DNA of 64,000 nucleotides from contig NZ_CP114288.1 of assembly GCF_027111335.1 (NCBI RefSeq), positions 1,178,001 through 1,242,000 of the forward strand, read 5' to 3'. The stretch's first letter is position 1; each line of letters starts with the position of its first letter. Position numbers and translations under genes: made by a program. Source of the DNA: Flavobacterium aquiphilum (GTDB taxonomy: Bacteria; Bacteroidota; Bacteroidia; Flavobacteriales; Flavobacteriaceae). Positions 1-8,315 of the stretch are shown here, one piece after another. The notes below the pieces were generated by a model. That model searched no databases. It worked only from the letters and a program-made list of their open reading frames with translations, and was not told the DNA's origin.

Positions 1-424
1 CTGCCAAGTCGCTCCAAACTATTACCATGGCGATGCATCGTGCCAAACCAATCAGAATGACCCCAACCATGTATTCAGGGTAATTGCCTAAAAAAAATAA
101 GGCCAGTATAAACATTAAAACAGGGCCAATAATCCAGTTTAATAAAAGCGAAGCCCCCAAGATTTTGACATTTTTAAAAACTTGTCCGATTTGATCGTAC
201 TTTACTTTTGCCAATGGAGGATACATCATTAGAATTAATCCAATAGCCAAAGGAATGTTTGTTGTTCCATTTGAAAAGGAATTAATAAAATTACTGCTCG
301 ATGGTATAAAATAACCTATTGTTACTCCTACTACCATGGCTAGAAAAATCCAAAGTGTAAGAAAGCGGTCTAAAAAGCCTAATTTTTTTCGTCCAATTAC
401 TGGCGCACAGTTATTTATTGACAT
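1..424 (-). CDS. acr3: ACR3-type arsenite efflux permease (partial)
   Basis: This is the N-terminal 141 residues or so of a membrane permease that exports arsenite; the rest lies beyond the left edge. Read on the minus strand from the ATG at 424, it gives [20 protein letters not shown] and then alternating hydrophobic helices. The phrase [20 protein letters not shown] and a later [13 protein letters not shown] segment are typical of the ACR3 branch of the bile/arsenite permease superfamily. It begins 2 nt after the stop of the upstream phosphatase-like gene, so it is the last visible gene of the ars operon. ACR3 is favoured over ArsB because of the N-terminal pattern and the ArsC-like neighbour. 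Confidence 0.88.
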   Translation of the reverse strand, partial: MSINNCAPVIGRKKLGFLDRFLTLWIFLAMVVGVTIGYFIPSSSNFINSFSNGTTNIPLAIGLILMMYPPLAKVKYDQIGQVFKNVKILGASLLLNWIIGPVLMFILALFFLGNYPEYMVGVILIGLARCIAMVIVWSDLA

Positions 425-426
425 TA

Positions 427-1056
427 TTATTGTTTAATTTGTGAGAATACATAAAACATTTCAGTTCCTATTTGAAGGCTTCGTTCCTGATAAATTTGTT
501 TTTGTTGAGGTGTTCCATCAGAAATTTTTGGATCTTCAAAAGTGATTGGAATGCGTTTTTCTGCACCAGAAATAAATGGACAACCTTCATCGGCGTGTGA
601 ACAGGTCATTACCGCTGCAAAATCACTTGCAGGATTAAAGTTGTCATCATAGGTTTTAGAAAAACCAATAACAGGATGCTCATTGGCTGAAAACTTTATC
701 GAATATATAGGATTTTTTCCTTCTGAAATATTTTTGATTTGGAAGCCTGTTTGTTGCAAGGTTTCAACGACCATTGGGTATAAAGCTGTAGCCTCCGTGC
801 CTCCCGAGTAGCAAGTTACTCCTTGGACGTTATAAAACGCACTTGCCGTCTGTGCCCAGACTTGTGATAAATGACTTCTTCTTGAGTTATGTGTGCAAAT
901 TAAATTAAGTCTTATTTCTTGCTTATTGTTAACTTTATTTTGAATGTAATCTACTAATGGTTGTAAAGTCTGCTTGCGTTCTTCGGATATTTGGTTAAAG
1001 TCAAATGAGCGAATCACATTTTCAATTTCTGAATAAAGAATATTTTTATTAATCAT
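427..1056 (-). CDS. ArsC-like low-molecular-weight protein tyrosine phosphatase family protein
   Basis: This 209-residue protein has a low-molecular-weight phosphatase P-loop, CTHNSRR (Cys54 to Arg60, a CX5R motif), after an N-terminal extension of about 45 residues. Two further cysteines occur in [12 protein letters not shown]. The family includes thioredoxin-coupled arsenate reductases, which reduce arsenate to arsenite for export. The position between DUF6428 and ACR3 in an ars operon supports that role. It is longer than the roughly 130-residue classical ArsC, and the order of catalytic cysteines differs from staphylococcal ArsC. Arsenate reductase is therefore an inference, and a plain phosphatase remains possible. 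Confidence 0.85.
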   Translation of the reverse strand: MINKNILYSEIENVIRSFDFNQISEERKQTLQPLVDYIQNKVNNKQEIRLNLICTHNSRRSHLSQVWAQTASAFYNVQGVTCYSGGTEATALYPMVVETLQQTGFQIKNISEGKNPIYSIKFSANEHPVIGFSKTYDDNFNPASDFAAVMTCSHADEGCPFISGAEKRIPITFEDPKISDGTPQQKQIYQERSLQIGTEMFYVFSQIKQ

Positions 1057-1080
1057 AATTACTTTTTTATTGTTTTGGAA

Positions 1081-1527
1081 TTAGCAACAACCAGTGCCAG
1101 GAGTGCATGAATTCGATGTTTTAGTTTTTTCTGAAGTGATACCACATTGTTCCTGTGCAAGACAAGCAGTATGTTTATTTAATAAAATGAAATTTTTACC
1201 ATTAAAATCAAGATCATATTTACCAATAGTCGTGTCTTGATATTCGACTTCGATTTCATAATCTTCGATACCCAAAACTTTTTGCGAAAGCTCAATAATA
1301 TGAATCAGCTTTTGTGGTTTTAGTCGATGATCGTAGTCATTGGCATCCCAAAGTTGGAAGTTAACAACGGTTTCTTTTCTGACTGTTCCGCCGCAATCAA
1401 TAAAATTTTTGGTTATCAGACCAACTTCAGTCACGTGAAAATACTCAGGAACAAAAGTCCCATTTGGTAATTCAAAATTTACTGTTTCAACTGTTTTTAG
1501 TGTTTCTTTAATTTCTGAAAGTTTCAT
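1081..1527 (-). CDS. DUF6428 family protein of ars operon
   Basis: This 148-residue protein is recognised as the DUF6428 type common in Bacteroidota arsenic operons. Its function is not known. It is soluble, with no signal peptide or membrane segment. The C-terminus is cysteine-rich (CLAQEQCG, then a final CTPGTGCC), which could bind arsenite or another thiophilic metal; this is inference. It lies 24 nt upstream of the ArsC-like gene and 46 nt downstream of the GNAT gene on the same strand, so it is probably co-transcribed with the ars genes. Confidence 0.75.
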   Translation of the reverse strand: MKLSEIKETLKTVETVNFELPNGTFVPEYFHVTEVGLITKNFIDCGGTVRKETVVNFQLWDANDYDHRLKPQKLIHIIELSQKVLGIEDYEIEVEYQDTTIGKYDLDFNGKNFILLNKHTACLAQEQCGITSEKTKTSNSCTPGTGCC

Positions 1528-1573
1528 GATTTCTATTTTTTAATTAAACAACTATCTTTTAAATAATTTGGAA

Positions 1574-2059
1574 TTAACTGAAGAGTTTACTTCTTCTTTC
1601 TAAGAGAACTGTGTCCCGCCAAATTCCATTTTGTTTTCCGATTTTTTCTCTGACACCCAATATCCGAAATCCAGCTTTTTCATGTATGCGAAGGCTTGCG
1701 GTGTTTTCCGGAAAAATTCCTGCTTGCACAGTCCACAGCCCTTCTGCTTCGCTTAAGGCTACAAGTTCGTTTAAAAGAGCAAGACCTATTCCTTTTCCGG
1801 AATATGCCGGATCAACATAAACGCTAACTTCTGCTACTCCAGCATAAACGCAGCGTGACGAAACAGGTGTGAGCGCGGCCCATCCTGTCAATATACCATC
1901 AGTTTCTGCTACAATTCTGCAATTATTAAGATGGGATTTGTCCCATTCTTCCCATGATGGGGCGCTAGTTTGAAAAGTAGCGTTTCCAGTGGCTATGCCT
2001 TTTTCATAGATCATTTTGACTTGATCCCAATCTGTAGTCAATAGTTTTCGGATATCCAT
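1574..2059 (-). CDS. GNAT N-acetyltransferase, ArsN/phosphinothricin acetyltransferase-like
   Basis: This is a 161-residue single-domain GNAT enzyme that transfers acetyl from acetyl-CoA. It has the family layout: an N-terminal IRKLLTTDWDQV strand-helix, the central AEVSVYVDPAYSGKGIG motif (the acetyl-CoA pyrophosphate-binding loop is YSGKGIG), and a C-terminal NTASLRIHEKAGFR segment. The sequence resembles phosphinothricin acetyltransferases. In ars operons such enzymes (ArsN1) detoxify the arsenical antibiotic arsinothricin. The setting between arsR and the other ars genes favours that role, but the substrate cannot be read from the sequence. Confidence 0.85.
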   Translation of the reverse strand: MDIRKLLTTDWDQVKMIYEKGIATGNATFQTSAPSWEEWDKSHLNNCRIVAETDGILTGWAALTPVSSRCVYAGVAEVSVYVDPAYSGKGIGLALLNELVALSEAEGLWTVQAGIFPENTASLRIHEKAGFRILGVREKIGKQNGIWRDTVLLERRSKLFS

Positions 2060-2070
2060 ATTTATTTAAA

Positions 2071-2403
2071 TTAGCAGCAATTGTTTCTCTTTTTTTCAAG
2101 ATGATTGGCTATGTGTTCAAAGAATCCCTTGATTTTTTCCAATCCCGGTTCATTGATGCAATAGCAAATTGAATTCCCTTCTATGTTGCCTTTGATCACC
2201 CCCGCATTTTTTAATTCTTTGAGATGTTGTGATACCGTTGGTTGAGAAAGAGGAAGTTCGTTGACAATGTCGCCACAAATGCAAGCGTCAACTTTTAGGA
2301 GATGCTCAATAATGGCTATACGTGCCGGATGTCCCAAAGCTTTGGCTAAAACGGCAAGTTCATTTTGGCTTTCTGTAAAATGGTCTGTTTTTGTTGCTCC
2401 CAT
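2071..2403 (-). CDS. arsR: ArsR-family metalloregulatory repressor
   Basis: This is a 110-residue winged-helix repressor and the first gene of the minus-strand ars operon. The DNA-binding helix-turn-helix is ELPLSQPTVSQHLKELKNAG (residues about 49-68). A Cys-X-Cys pair (C41, C43) sits just before the recognition helix, where ArsR proteins hold their arsenite ligands, and the protein ends NNCC, giving two more thiols. Members bind their own promoter and are released by As(III) or Sb(III). A 12-nt palindrome about 15 nt upstream of the start is a plausible operator. Confidence 0.92.
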   Translation of the reverse strand: MGATKTDHFTESQNELAVLAKALGHPARIAIIEHLLKVDACICGDIVNELPLSQPTVSQHLKELKNAGVIKGNIEGNSICYCINEPGLEKIKGFFEHIANHLEKKRNNCC

Positions 2404-2894
2404 ATTTATTTATATCTATATTGCAATATTACGATAATTAATTTGATTGATAATTTTTTTGATGATTTTTTTTAAAGAATATAATTAGTGATGATCGTAA
2501 ATATAGCGCAGGAAAGATTTCCTGTTTTTTGAACCATTTTTTAGGATTTAAAGAAGTTGAGAATTAGAAATAGTTAGATTTAATATTTTTTGTTTGCAAT
2601 AGTTTCTTTTAGTTTACTAATTCATCAATTTTTATGCATAAGAATGTAATTTTTTACTTCTTACTTCGTTTTCTAAATTATCATCATTTTCAATAGTTTA
2701 GGTAAAAAATAAAGAAAAAAATCTTGGATGATGCTTTGCTGTATTTGAATACTAATTAACAAGTGAAAAATAGTTTTTAATGAAAGCTGAGGTGGTTACT
2801 TTAAATTGTAAATGAGTGGTCGATATCAGGGAAATTTACAAATAGAAGTTGATGTTGTTGGTTTAAAATGGTAATAATTAAATAGTCGTTTATT
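2404..2894. other. Gene-free AT-rich spacer with orphan hairpin and repeat copy 1
   Basis: No coding region is supported here. Positions 2509-2524 form a hairpin (caggaaa, 2-nt loop, tttcctg) followed by six Ts, which looks like a plus-strand terminator with no gene in front of it. Immediately after, 2527-2556 is a near-copy of 3586-3616 on the other side of the DUF4468 gene. The stray terminator and the paired repeat suggest remains of rearranged DNA. Confidence 0.5.
2418..2429. promoter_or_regulatory. Candidate ArsR operator palindrome
   Basis: The sequence atattgcaatat is a perfect 12-nt palindrome 14 nt upstream of the arsR start. It overlaps a possible TAnnTTG-like -7 element read on the minus strand. 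ArsR proteins bind short AT-rich inverted repeats at this kind of position. Assignment rests on position and symmetry only. Confidence 0.4.
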
Positions 2895-3419
2895 ATGAAA
2901 AGAATTCTCATTTCTGCTTTATTAATACTTTCATTATCTGGATACGGACAAAGACTTAATGTTCTTCCAAAAGACGAAAATGGAAAAGTTCATTTTACTA
3001 AAATCATAGAGTCAAATAATTTGAGTCAAGAACAGATTTATAATAAATCAAAATTATTTTTCACTACTAATTTTAATTCCGTCAAAGATGTAATTGAATT
3101 AGATGATAAGGGAAACGGAACATTTATAGGTAAAGCAAATACAATACTTAATATTCAAAAAGGCAAAATTACCACTCCGGTTCCATTATCATTTTTTATT
3201 AAAATTGAATCTAAAAATAATAAATGTAAAGTTGATATATACAATTTGATATACAGTAACGGAACTTTTGCAGAAACATTCTTTAGCGAATACAATGAAG
3301 CCCGGTATATTAAAGCAAATGTCAAAAATAAATTAATAATGGAAAGCTATCGAGACCAAACACTTGAAAAGGTAGCTTTTATTGAATCAGAAATTAAAGA
3401 GGAGCTTAATAAGAATTGA
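2895..3419 (+). CDS. DUF4468 domain-containing secreted protein
   Basis: This 174-residue protein has a Sec signal peptide (MKRILISALLILSLSGYGQ, with cleavage expected near GYGQ). The mature part matches the DUF4468 pattern of Bacteroidota, a TBP-like fold of unknown function: an N-terminal NEDGKVHFTKI-like strand and a body rich in Lys and Asn. It probably acts in the periplasm or at the outer membrane. It stands alone between relic-rich spacers, and no operon partner is visible. Confidence 0.75.
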   Translation: MKRILISALLILSLSGYGQRLNVLPKDENGKVHFTKIIESNNLSQEQIYNKSKLFFTTNFNSVKDVIELDDKGNGTFIGKANTILNIQKGKITTPVPLSFFIKIESKNNKCKVDIYNLIYSNGTFAETFFSEYNEARYIKANVKNKLIMESYRDQTLEKVAFIESEIKEELNKN

Positions 3420-3775
3420 TAGTTTAGGCTCACTAATATTTATGCCTAATTTTTTACTGCTCCTCAGATTTATGACTTGATCCCTCCACAGATTTACAGC
3501 TTGATCCCGTTTTTATAAATTATAAAAACATAAAAAAACTCCTTAATTGCTTAAGGAGTTTCTTGGTGGTCCTTACGAACCTATTTTCGAACCACTTTTT
3601 GCAGGATTTAAAGAAACTTGTTATTAAATAAAATGAAACAGGTACACAATATTGAAACTAAACGGTCAATTAAAATTGGAATTAGGTTGTCAACAACACT
3701 TTATTTTACATATAATCTTGCTAAACATGCTTATATTTGATTTTTGATTGAGTCACACTAATTGTTTTTTTAGTA
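3420..3775. other. Spacer with tRNA-end-like relic and repeat copy 2
   Basis: This 356-nt stretch has no supported gene. It holds the minus-strand hairpin and the tRNA-like tail at 3536-3575, then the block at 3586-3616 that nearly repeats 2527-2556. The rest is AT-rich leader DNA in front of the SIR2-like gene. It is a candidate for the left boundary zone of the island. Confidence 0.5.
3536..3575 (-). other. Minus-strand terminator behind a tRNA 3'-end-like relic
   Basis: Read on the minus strand this is GGACC, then ACCA (like a discriminator base plus encoded CCA), then a perfect 11-bp hairpin (arms 3536-3546 and 3551-3561, 4-nt loop) and a T-run. The intact tRNA-Val at 25958-26035 has the same layout: ...ATCGCCC-ACCA followed by a hairpin. 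No complete tRNA can be folded from the DNA to the right of 3575, so this is at most a decayed 3' end. It could mark an old integration site. Confidence 0.4.
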
Positions 3776-4570
3776 ATGATAATTAATAAAAACAAAATAG
3801 CCATCTTAGTTGGGGCTGGAACTGTTGAGAATGCATGGACGCCTGTACTAAATGTCTTTAAAATTATTTATGGTAATGAAATTGATGCGGATAGTGCCAA
3901 CTTCTTATTTGCTAAATCTATTTGTGCTTTGCGACTATATTCTAAATCACCTAAGGGTGCAATCCAGTTAAAAGAAGAACAGGATTTGGTGATTATTATG
4001 AAGGAACTTATTGCTGAGCAACTGAAAAGTTATCAAAAAGCTGGGATTCTTAGACCAAGGAAAGAGTTTAGTGCTATATTGGACAAATTCGTCTTTAGTA
4101 ACCCTCATAACCTATTTGGCTTTGTTTCAACAAACTGGGATACTGTCATAGATGCTGAAGTGAACCGCTGGGTAAAAGAAAAGTATTATAATATTGAAAG
4201 TGCTAAAATATTTCATATTCATGGTAGCATGGAAGCACATGAACATCTCTACCTCCCCTCTGAAACCTCTATGGAAAACTACCGTAGTGATGAGGAAAAT
4301 CATAAAGTAGGTTATAGTCATTTCACTACGTGTCAGTTCTTGTCGGAGGCCAATGTTATTATCCTTTATGGTATTTCTCTTGACCCGTTGGATGCTGAAT
4401 TAAACCTTCTTTTAAGCGGGGCATTCACAAAAGGCAAAACAATCCGAGACGTCATAATCATCAATCCAGACTATCAAAAAATCCGAAAAAGAGTAAAAAT
4501 TTTACTGTTCCCAAGGACTGATATTACCATTCGATGTTTTAAACCACAAAATTTAGATATAGAATTATAA
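3776..4570 (+). CDS. SIR2-like family protein (putative defence NADase)
   Basis: This 264-residue protein carries the sirtuin-like NAD-binding pattern: an N-terminal AILVGAGTVENAW loop, STNWDT near residue 120, FHIHGS near residue 146 with the likely catalytic His, and a late ILYGISLDPLDAELN segment. Bacterial SIR2-like domains in defence islands typically cleave NAD+ to stop phage growth. The glycine loop reads GAGT rather than the usual GAGxS, so activity is not assured. It lies 158 nt upstream of a nuclease/helicase on the same strand. The pair may be one system, though the gap leaves co-transcription open. Confidence 0.75.
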   Translation: MIINKNKIAILVGAGTVENAWTPVLNVFKIIYGNEIDADSANFLFAKSICALRLYSKSPKGAIQLKEEQDLVIIMKELIAEQLKSYQKAGILRPRKEFSAILDKFVFSNPHNLFGFVSTNWDTVIDAEVNRWVKEKYYNIESAKIFHIHGSMEAHEHLYLPSETSMENYRSDEENHKVGYSHFTTCQFLSEANVIILYGISLDPLDAELNLLLSGAFTKGKTIRDVIIINPDYQKIRKRVKILLFPRTDITIRCFKPQNLDIEL

Positions 4571-4728
4571 CGAATGGTAAAATTAAACTTTGGCAAAAAA
4601 CTAATTAGCACAAAATATTAGATACTATATTGTTTGATTTTAAATTCTTACATTTGGTTTTCTTTCGCAGATGTTGCGACTAGGCAATCTTTTACTTCGA
4701 CTAGAAAAAATTAAAAAAAATCTAATCA

Positions 4729-7700
4729 ATGAGAAAATCCAATAATCAAATCATTTTTTCTGCTTCCGATTTATCTAATCACATTCATTGTAAGCATTTA
4801 ACTAATCTTAATTTTGATGTTGTACAAGGATTAAAAGAGAAACCTTATAGTAATAACAGGGTTTTAGATGTTTTAAGAGAGCGAGGAATTGATTTTGAAA
4901 ATTCGTTTTTAAATGAATTAGAAGCAGAAGGTTATACAATCACTAAAATTCAACAAGATGAACCTGAAGCTAGACAAAAGACAATTGACGCTATGGTTAA
5001 GGGCGTTGATTATATCTATCAAGCTAGATTGAGTAATGAAAAATGGCAAGGTTGGGCTGATTTTCTTGTAAAGGTCAAGCAACCTAGTAAATTAGGTGAT
5101 TGGTCTTATGAGGTAATTGATACTAAACTATCAACAGAAACAAGAGCTGGTACAATATTGCAAATAGCTCTTTATTCTGAAACTATTGCAGATATTCAAG
5201 GTATTTTGCCTGAAAGTATGCGTGTAAGAACACCTGAAAGTGAAATTGTATATCGAGTAAATGATTATATTTCTTATTTGCGGTTAATTAAAAAAAGATT
5301 AGAAACTGCCATTTCAACGCCCACAGAAACTTATCCAGAACCTTGTTCTCATTGTGATATCTGTAATTGGTGGGAACATTGTAATGGTATTAGAAGGAAA
5401 GATGATCATTTGAGTTTTATTGCGGGTATGGGGGCTTCACAAATCAAGGAGGTAAAACAACACGGAGTAGCAACATTACAAGCAATGTCGGAAGTACCTT
5501 TACCAATTCCATTTAAACCTAATAAAGGTTCAAAAGAAACATTTACTAAGTTAAGAGAACAAGCAAGAGTACAAAACGAAACTAGAACCTTACAAAAGCC
5601 GATTCACGAACTTATAGAACTTAAAGAAAATACAGGTTTTTACAATTTACCTGAACCAACATCTGGTGATATTTATTTAGATTTTGAGGGAGATCCTTTG
5701 GTTGAACCTACAGGATTAGAGTATTTATTTGGCTGGGTATTTCAAGAGAAATATAATTGTATTTGGGTTACCAATATGGAGGAAGAAAAAACTGCATTAG
5801 AACAGTTTATCGATTTTGTTTTTGATAAAAGAAAAGAATTTCCAGCTTTACATATTTATCATTTTGCTCCTTATGAAACTATAGCTTTAAAGCGGATGAT
5901 GGGTAAATATGCGACAAAGGAAAATGAAATAGATATTTTATTACGAACTAATTGTTTTGTTGATTTACATAGGATTTTAAAACAATCGATAAGAGCAGGT
6001 GTTGAAAGATATTCGTTAAAAGATTTAGAAAAATTTCATGGTTTTATTAGAGAAATGGATTTACGAACCTTATCTAAATTTAAAGTTGATTTTGAATTTT
6101 TATTGGAAAGTAAAAAAATTGAATTGATAGCTGATGAAATGAAACAAGCGATACAGCTTTATAATCAAGATGATTGTTTTTCTACATTGCATTTACATCG
6201 ATGGTTAGAAAAAGAAAGAGAAACTTTGGCATTAAATGGAAAGACAATACCTAGACCAATACCTAATGAAGTAGAAACTCCTGAACATGTTACTGCTCAT
6301 TTGGAACGTATCTTACCTATTTATGAAGCATTAATGAATGAAATTCCTTTAGATGTAACAGAACGCACTAAAGAGCAGCAAGCAAGATTTGTTTTGGCTA
6401 ATATGCTTGATTGGTATAGACGAGAACAAAAATCGTTTTGGTGGGAATATTATAGAATTTTGGAATTGGAACCGGATGAATTGATTGATGAAAAGACTGT
6501 TTTAACCTATTTACAATTTACAGGACAAAGTGTTCCAGAGAAGAGGAGTTTTATTGACACTTATACTTTTCCAAATCAAGAATGTGAGCTTCGACCAGGA
6601 AATCAAATAAAAAATGAGAATGGTGGTAGTGCAGGGGAAATTATTGAAATTGATGAATTACAAGGTATAATCAAGCTAAAGAAAGGTCCAAGTATCAAAG
6701 ATATGCATCCTCATACCATTATCAAGTTTGAGCAATTTAGTACTAAAGATAAAGAAGAAAATTTAATACGTTTTGCAGAATGGATTGTTGCGAATGGTTT
6801 TGAAAATGACCTTCCTGACTATAAGGTAACTCGAGATTTATTATTAAATGAGTTGCCTAAACTTACACAACCTTTAATTGGTACAGCTAATAATCTATTG
6901 GAAAAAAGTATTGATTGGGCTACTAAATTAGATTCTAGTTATTTGCCTATTCAAGGACCTCCTGGAGCAGGAAAAAGTTTTACAGGAAGTCATATGATTT
7001 TTGATTTGATTAAAAAAGGAAAACGTATTGGAATCACAGCACTTAGTCATAAGGTTATTATCAATTTACTTGAAAAAGTAAAACAATTAGCCGATAAGGA
7101 ATCTTTTGATTTGCGAATCATCTATAAAGGTTCCTCTACTGAGGATGAAGATTATCCTTGGACTATGGCTAAAAAAGTCGATGACATTTCAGATCATATT
7201 CAAAAGTATCATCTTATAGCCGGAACTAGTTTTATGTGGTGTAGTGAAAAGCTTAATGATTCTTTGGATTATTTATTTATTGATGAAGCTGGACAATTTG
7301 CATTAATTGACACTTTAGTAGTATCTCATGCTAGCAAGAATATAATTTTGCTAGGTGACCATCAACAATTAAAACAACCTATAAAAGGAGTTCATCCTGA
7401 AGGAACCGAAGTTTCAGGATTGGAACATTTGTTAGAAGGAAAAAAAACAATTTCTGTAGAAAAAGGAATATTTTTGGCTAACACATGGAGGATGCATCCC
7501 AATATTTGTTTTTTTGATTCCGAAATGTTTTATGAATCAAGATTACACACTATTGGGGGGTTAGAAAATCAAAGAATTGAAGGGAATACACAATTTATTG
7601 GTTCAGGGTTGTATTATAAAGCTGTTGAACATGAAGGAAATACTAATTTATCAATTGAAGAAATTAATGAAATTGAAAAAATTGTCCAAGAACTCATAAA

Positions 7701-8079
7701 AGGTGATGTATTTTGGTATGATGAGAAAAACATAAAGAAAGTATTGACAGCTAATGATATAAAAATAATTACTCCCTATAACAGTAATGTTTTTGAAATG
7801 CAAAAGCAAATTCCAGATGTAGCTATTGGTACCGTGGACAAATTCCAAGGTCAAGAAGCACCTGTTGTGATTTATAGTTTAGCCAGTTCATCTCCTGAGG
7901 ATGCTCCACGAGGTATGGAATTTTTATATAGTCCTAATCGATTAAATGTTGCAGTTTCAAGAGCAAGAGCTATGTTTATAATGATAGGAAATCCAAGATT
8001 ATTTGAACCCGATTGTAAATCTCCAGAACAAATTAAATTAGCTAATCCATTTTGTAGATTTATTGAGCTTGCTTGCTAA
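4729..8079 (+). CDS. TM0106-type RecB-like nuclease fused to a superfamily 1 helicase
   Basis: This is an 1116-residue multidomain enzyme. Residues 1-200 are a RecB-like PD-(D/E)XK nuclease (WADFL and EVIDTK supply the acidic/Lys motif), followed by a CSHCDICNWWEHC cysteine cluster near residue 210 that may hold a metal or Fe-S centre. Around residue 315 an RNase-H-like exonuclease domain starts with IYLDFEGDPL. The C-terminal third is a DNA2/NAM7-type helicase: Walker A GPPGAGKS near 745, DEAGQ near 850, TWRMHP, TVDKFQGQE and NVAVSRAR. It should unwind and degrade nucleic acid. The SIR2-like gene upstream and the defence genes downstream suggest an anti-phage role. Confidence 0.85.
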   Translation: MRKSNNQIIFSASDLSNHIHCKHLTNLNFDVVQGLKEKPYSNNRVLDVLRERGIDFENSFLNELEAEGYTITKIQQDEPEARQKTIDAMVKGVDYIYQARLSNEKWQGWADFLVKVKQPSKLGDWSYEVIDTKLSTETRAGTILQIALYSETIADIQGILPESMRVRTPESEIVYRVNDYISYLRLIKKRLETAISTPTETYPEPCSHCDICNWWEHCNGIRRKDDHLSFIAGMGASQIKEVKQHGVATLQAMSEVPLPIPFKPNKGSKETFTKLREQARVQNETRTLQKPIHELIELKENTGFYNLPEPTSGDIYLDFEGDPLVEPTGLEYLFGWVFQEKYNCIWVTNMEEEKTALEQFIDFVFDKRKEFPALHIYHFAPYETIALKRMMGKYATKENEIDILLRTNCFVDLHRILKQSIRAGVERYSLKDLEKFHGFIREMDLRTLSKFKVDFEFLLESKKIELIADEMKQAIQLYNQDDCFSTLHLHRWLEKERETLALNGKTIPRPIPNEVETPEHVTAHLERILPIYEALMNEIPLDVTERTKEQQARFVLANMLDWYRREQKSFWWEYYRILELEPDELIDEKTVLTYLQFTGQSVPEKRSFIDTYTFPNQECELRPGNQIKNENGGSAGEIIEIDELQGIIKLKKGPSIKDMHPHTIIKFEQFSTKDKEENLIRFAEWIVANGFENDLPDYKVTRDLLLNELPKLTQPLIGTANNLLEKSIDWATKLDSSYLPIQGPPGAGKSFTGSHMIFDLIKKGKRIGITALSHKVIINLLEKVKQLADKESFDLRIIYKGSSTEDEDYPWTMAKKVDDISDHIQKYHLIAGTSFMWCSEKLNDSLDYLFIDEAGQFALIDTLVVSHASKNIILLGDHQQLKQPIKGVHPEGTEVSGLEHLLEGKKTISVEKGIFLANTWRMHPNICFFDSEMFYESRLHTIGGLENQRIEGNTQFIGSGLYYKAVEHEGNTNLSIEEINEIEKIVQELIKGDVFWYDEKNIKKVLTANDIKIITPYNSNVFEMQKQIPDVAIGTVDKFQGQEAPVVIYSLASSSPEDAPRGMEFLYSPNRLNVAVSRARAMFIMIGNPRLFEPDCKSPEQIKLANPFCRFIELAC

Positions 8080-8205
8080 TAACCAAACAATTTATTGTAT
8101 TTCAATGAATTAATAATTATTTTAGAAGAAGCAACGGATTTTGTTGCTTGTTATCATGTGTAGTTAATTATGAAAAAAATCATGATTTAGTTTAGGTTTT
8201 TAACG

Positions 8206-8229
8206 CTACGAAGTCATGAAACTTCGTAG
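8206..8229. terminator. Hairpin between convergent nuclease/helicase and avcD genes
   Basis: A perfect 9-bp inverted repeat (ctacgaagt / acttcgtag, 6-nt loop) lies in the 236-nt gap between the convergent genes ending at 8079 and 8316. It is followed on the plus strand by a T-rich stretch, so it probably terminates plus-strand transcription. Confidence 0.6.
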
Positions 8230-8315
8230 AGCCTTTTGTTTGACCATGATGTTTTAAGATATAATTAAATTTCTCCATTTATCAGGAAAGAAAGGAGTTT
8301 ACAGCAAGGTATTTG

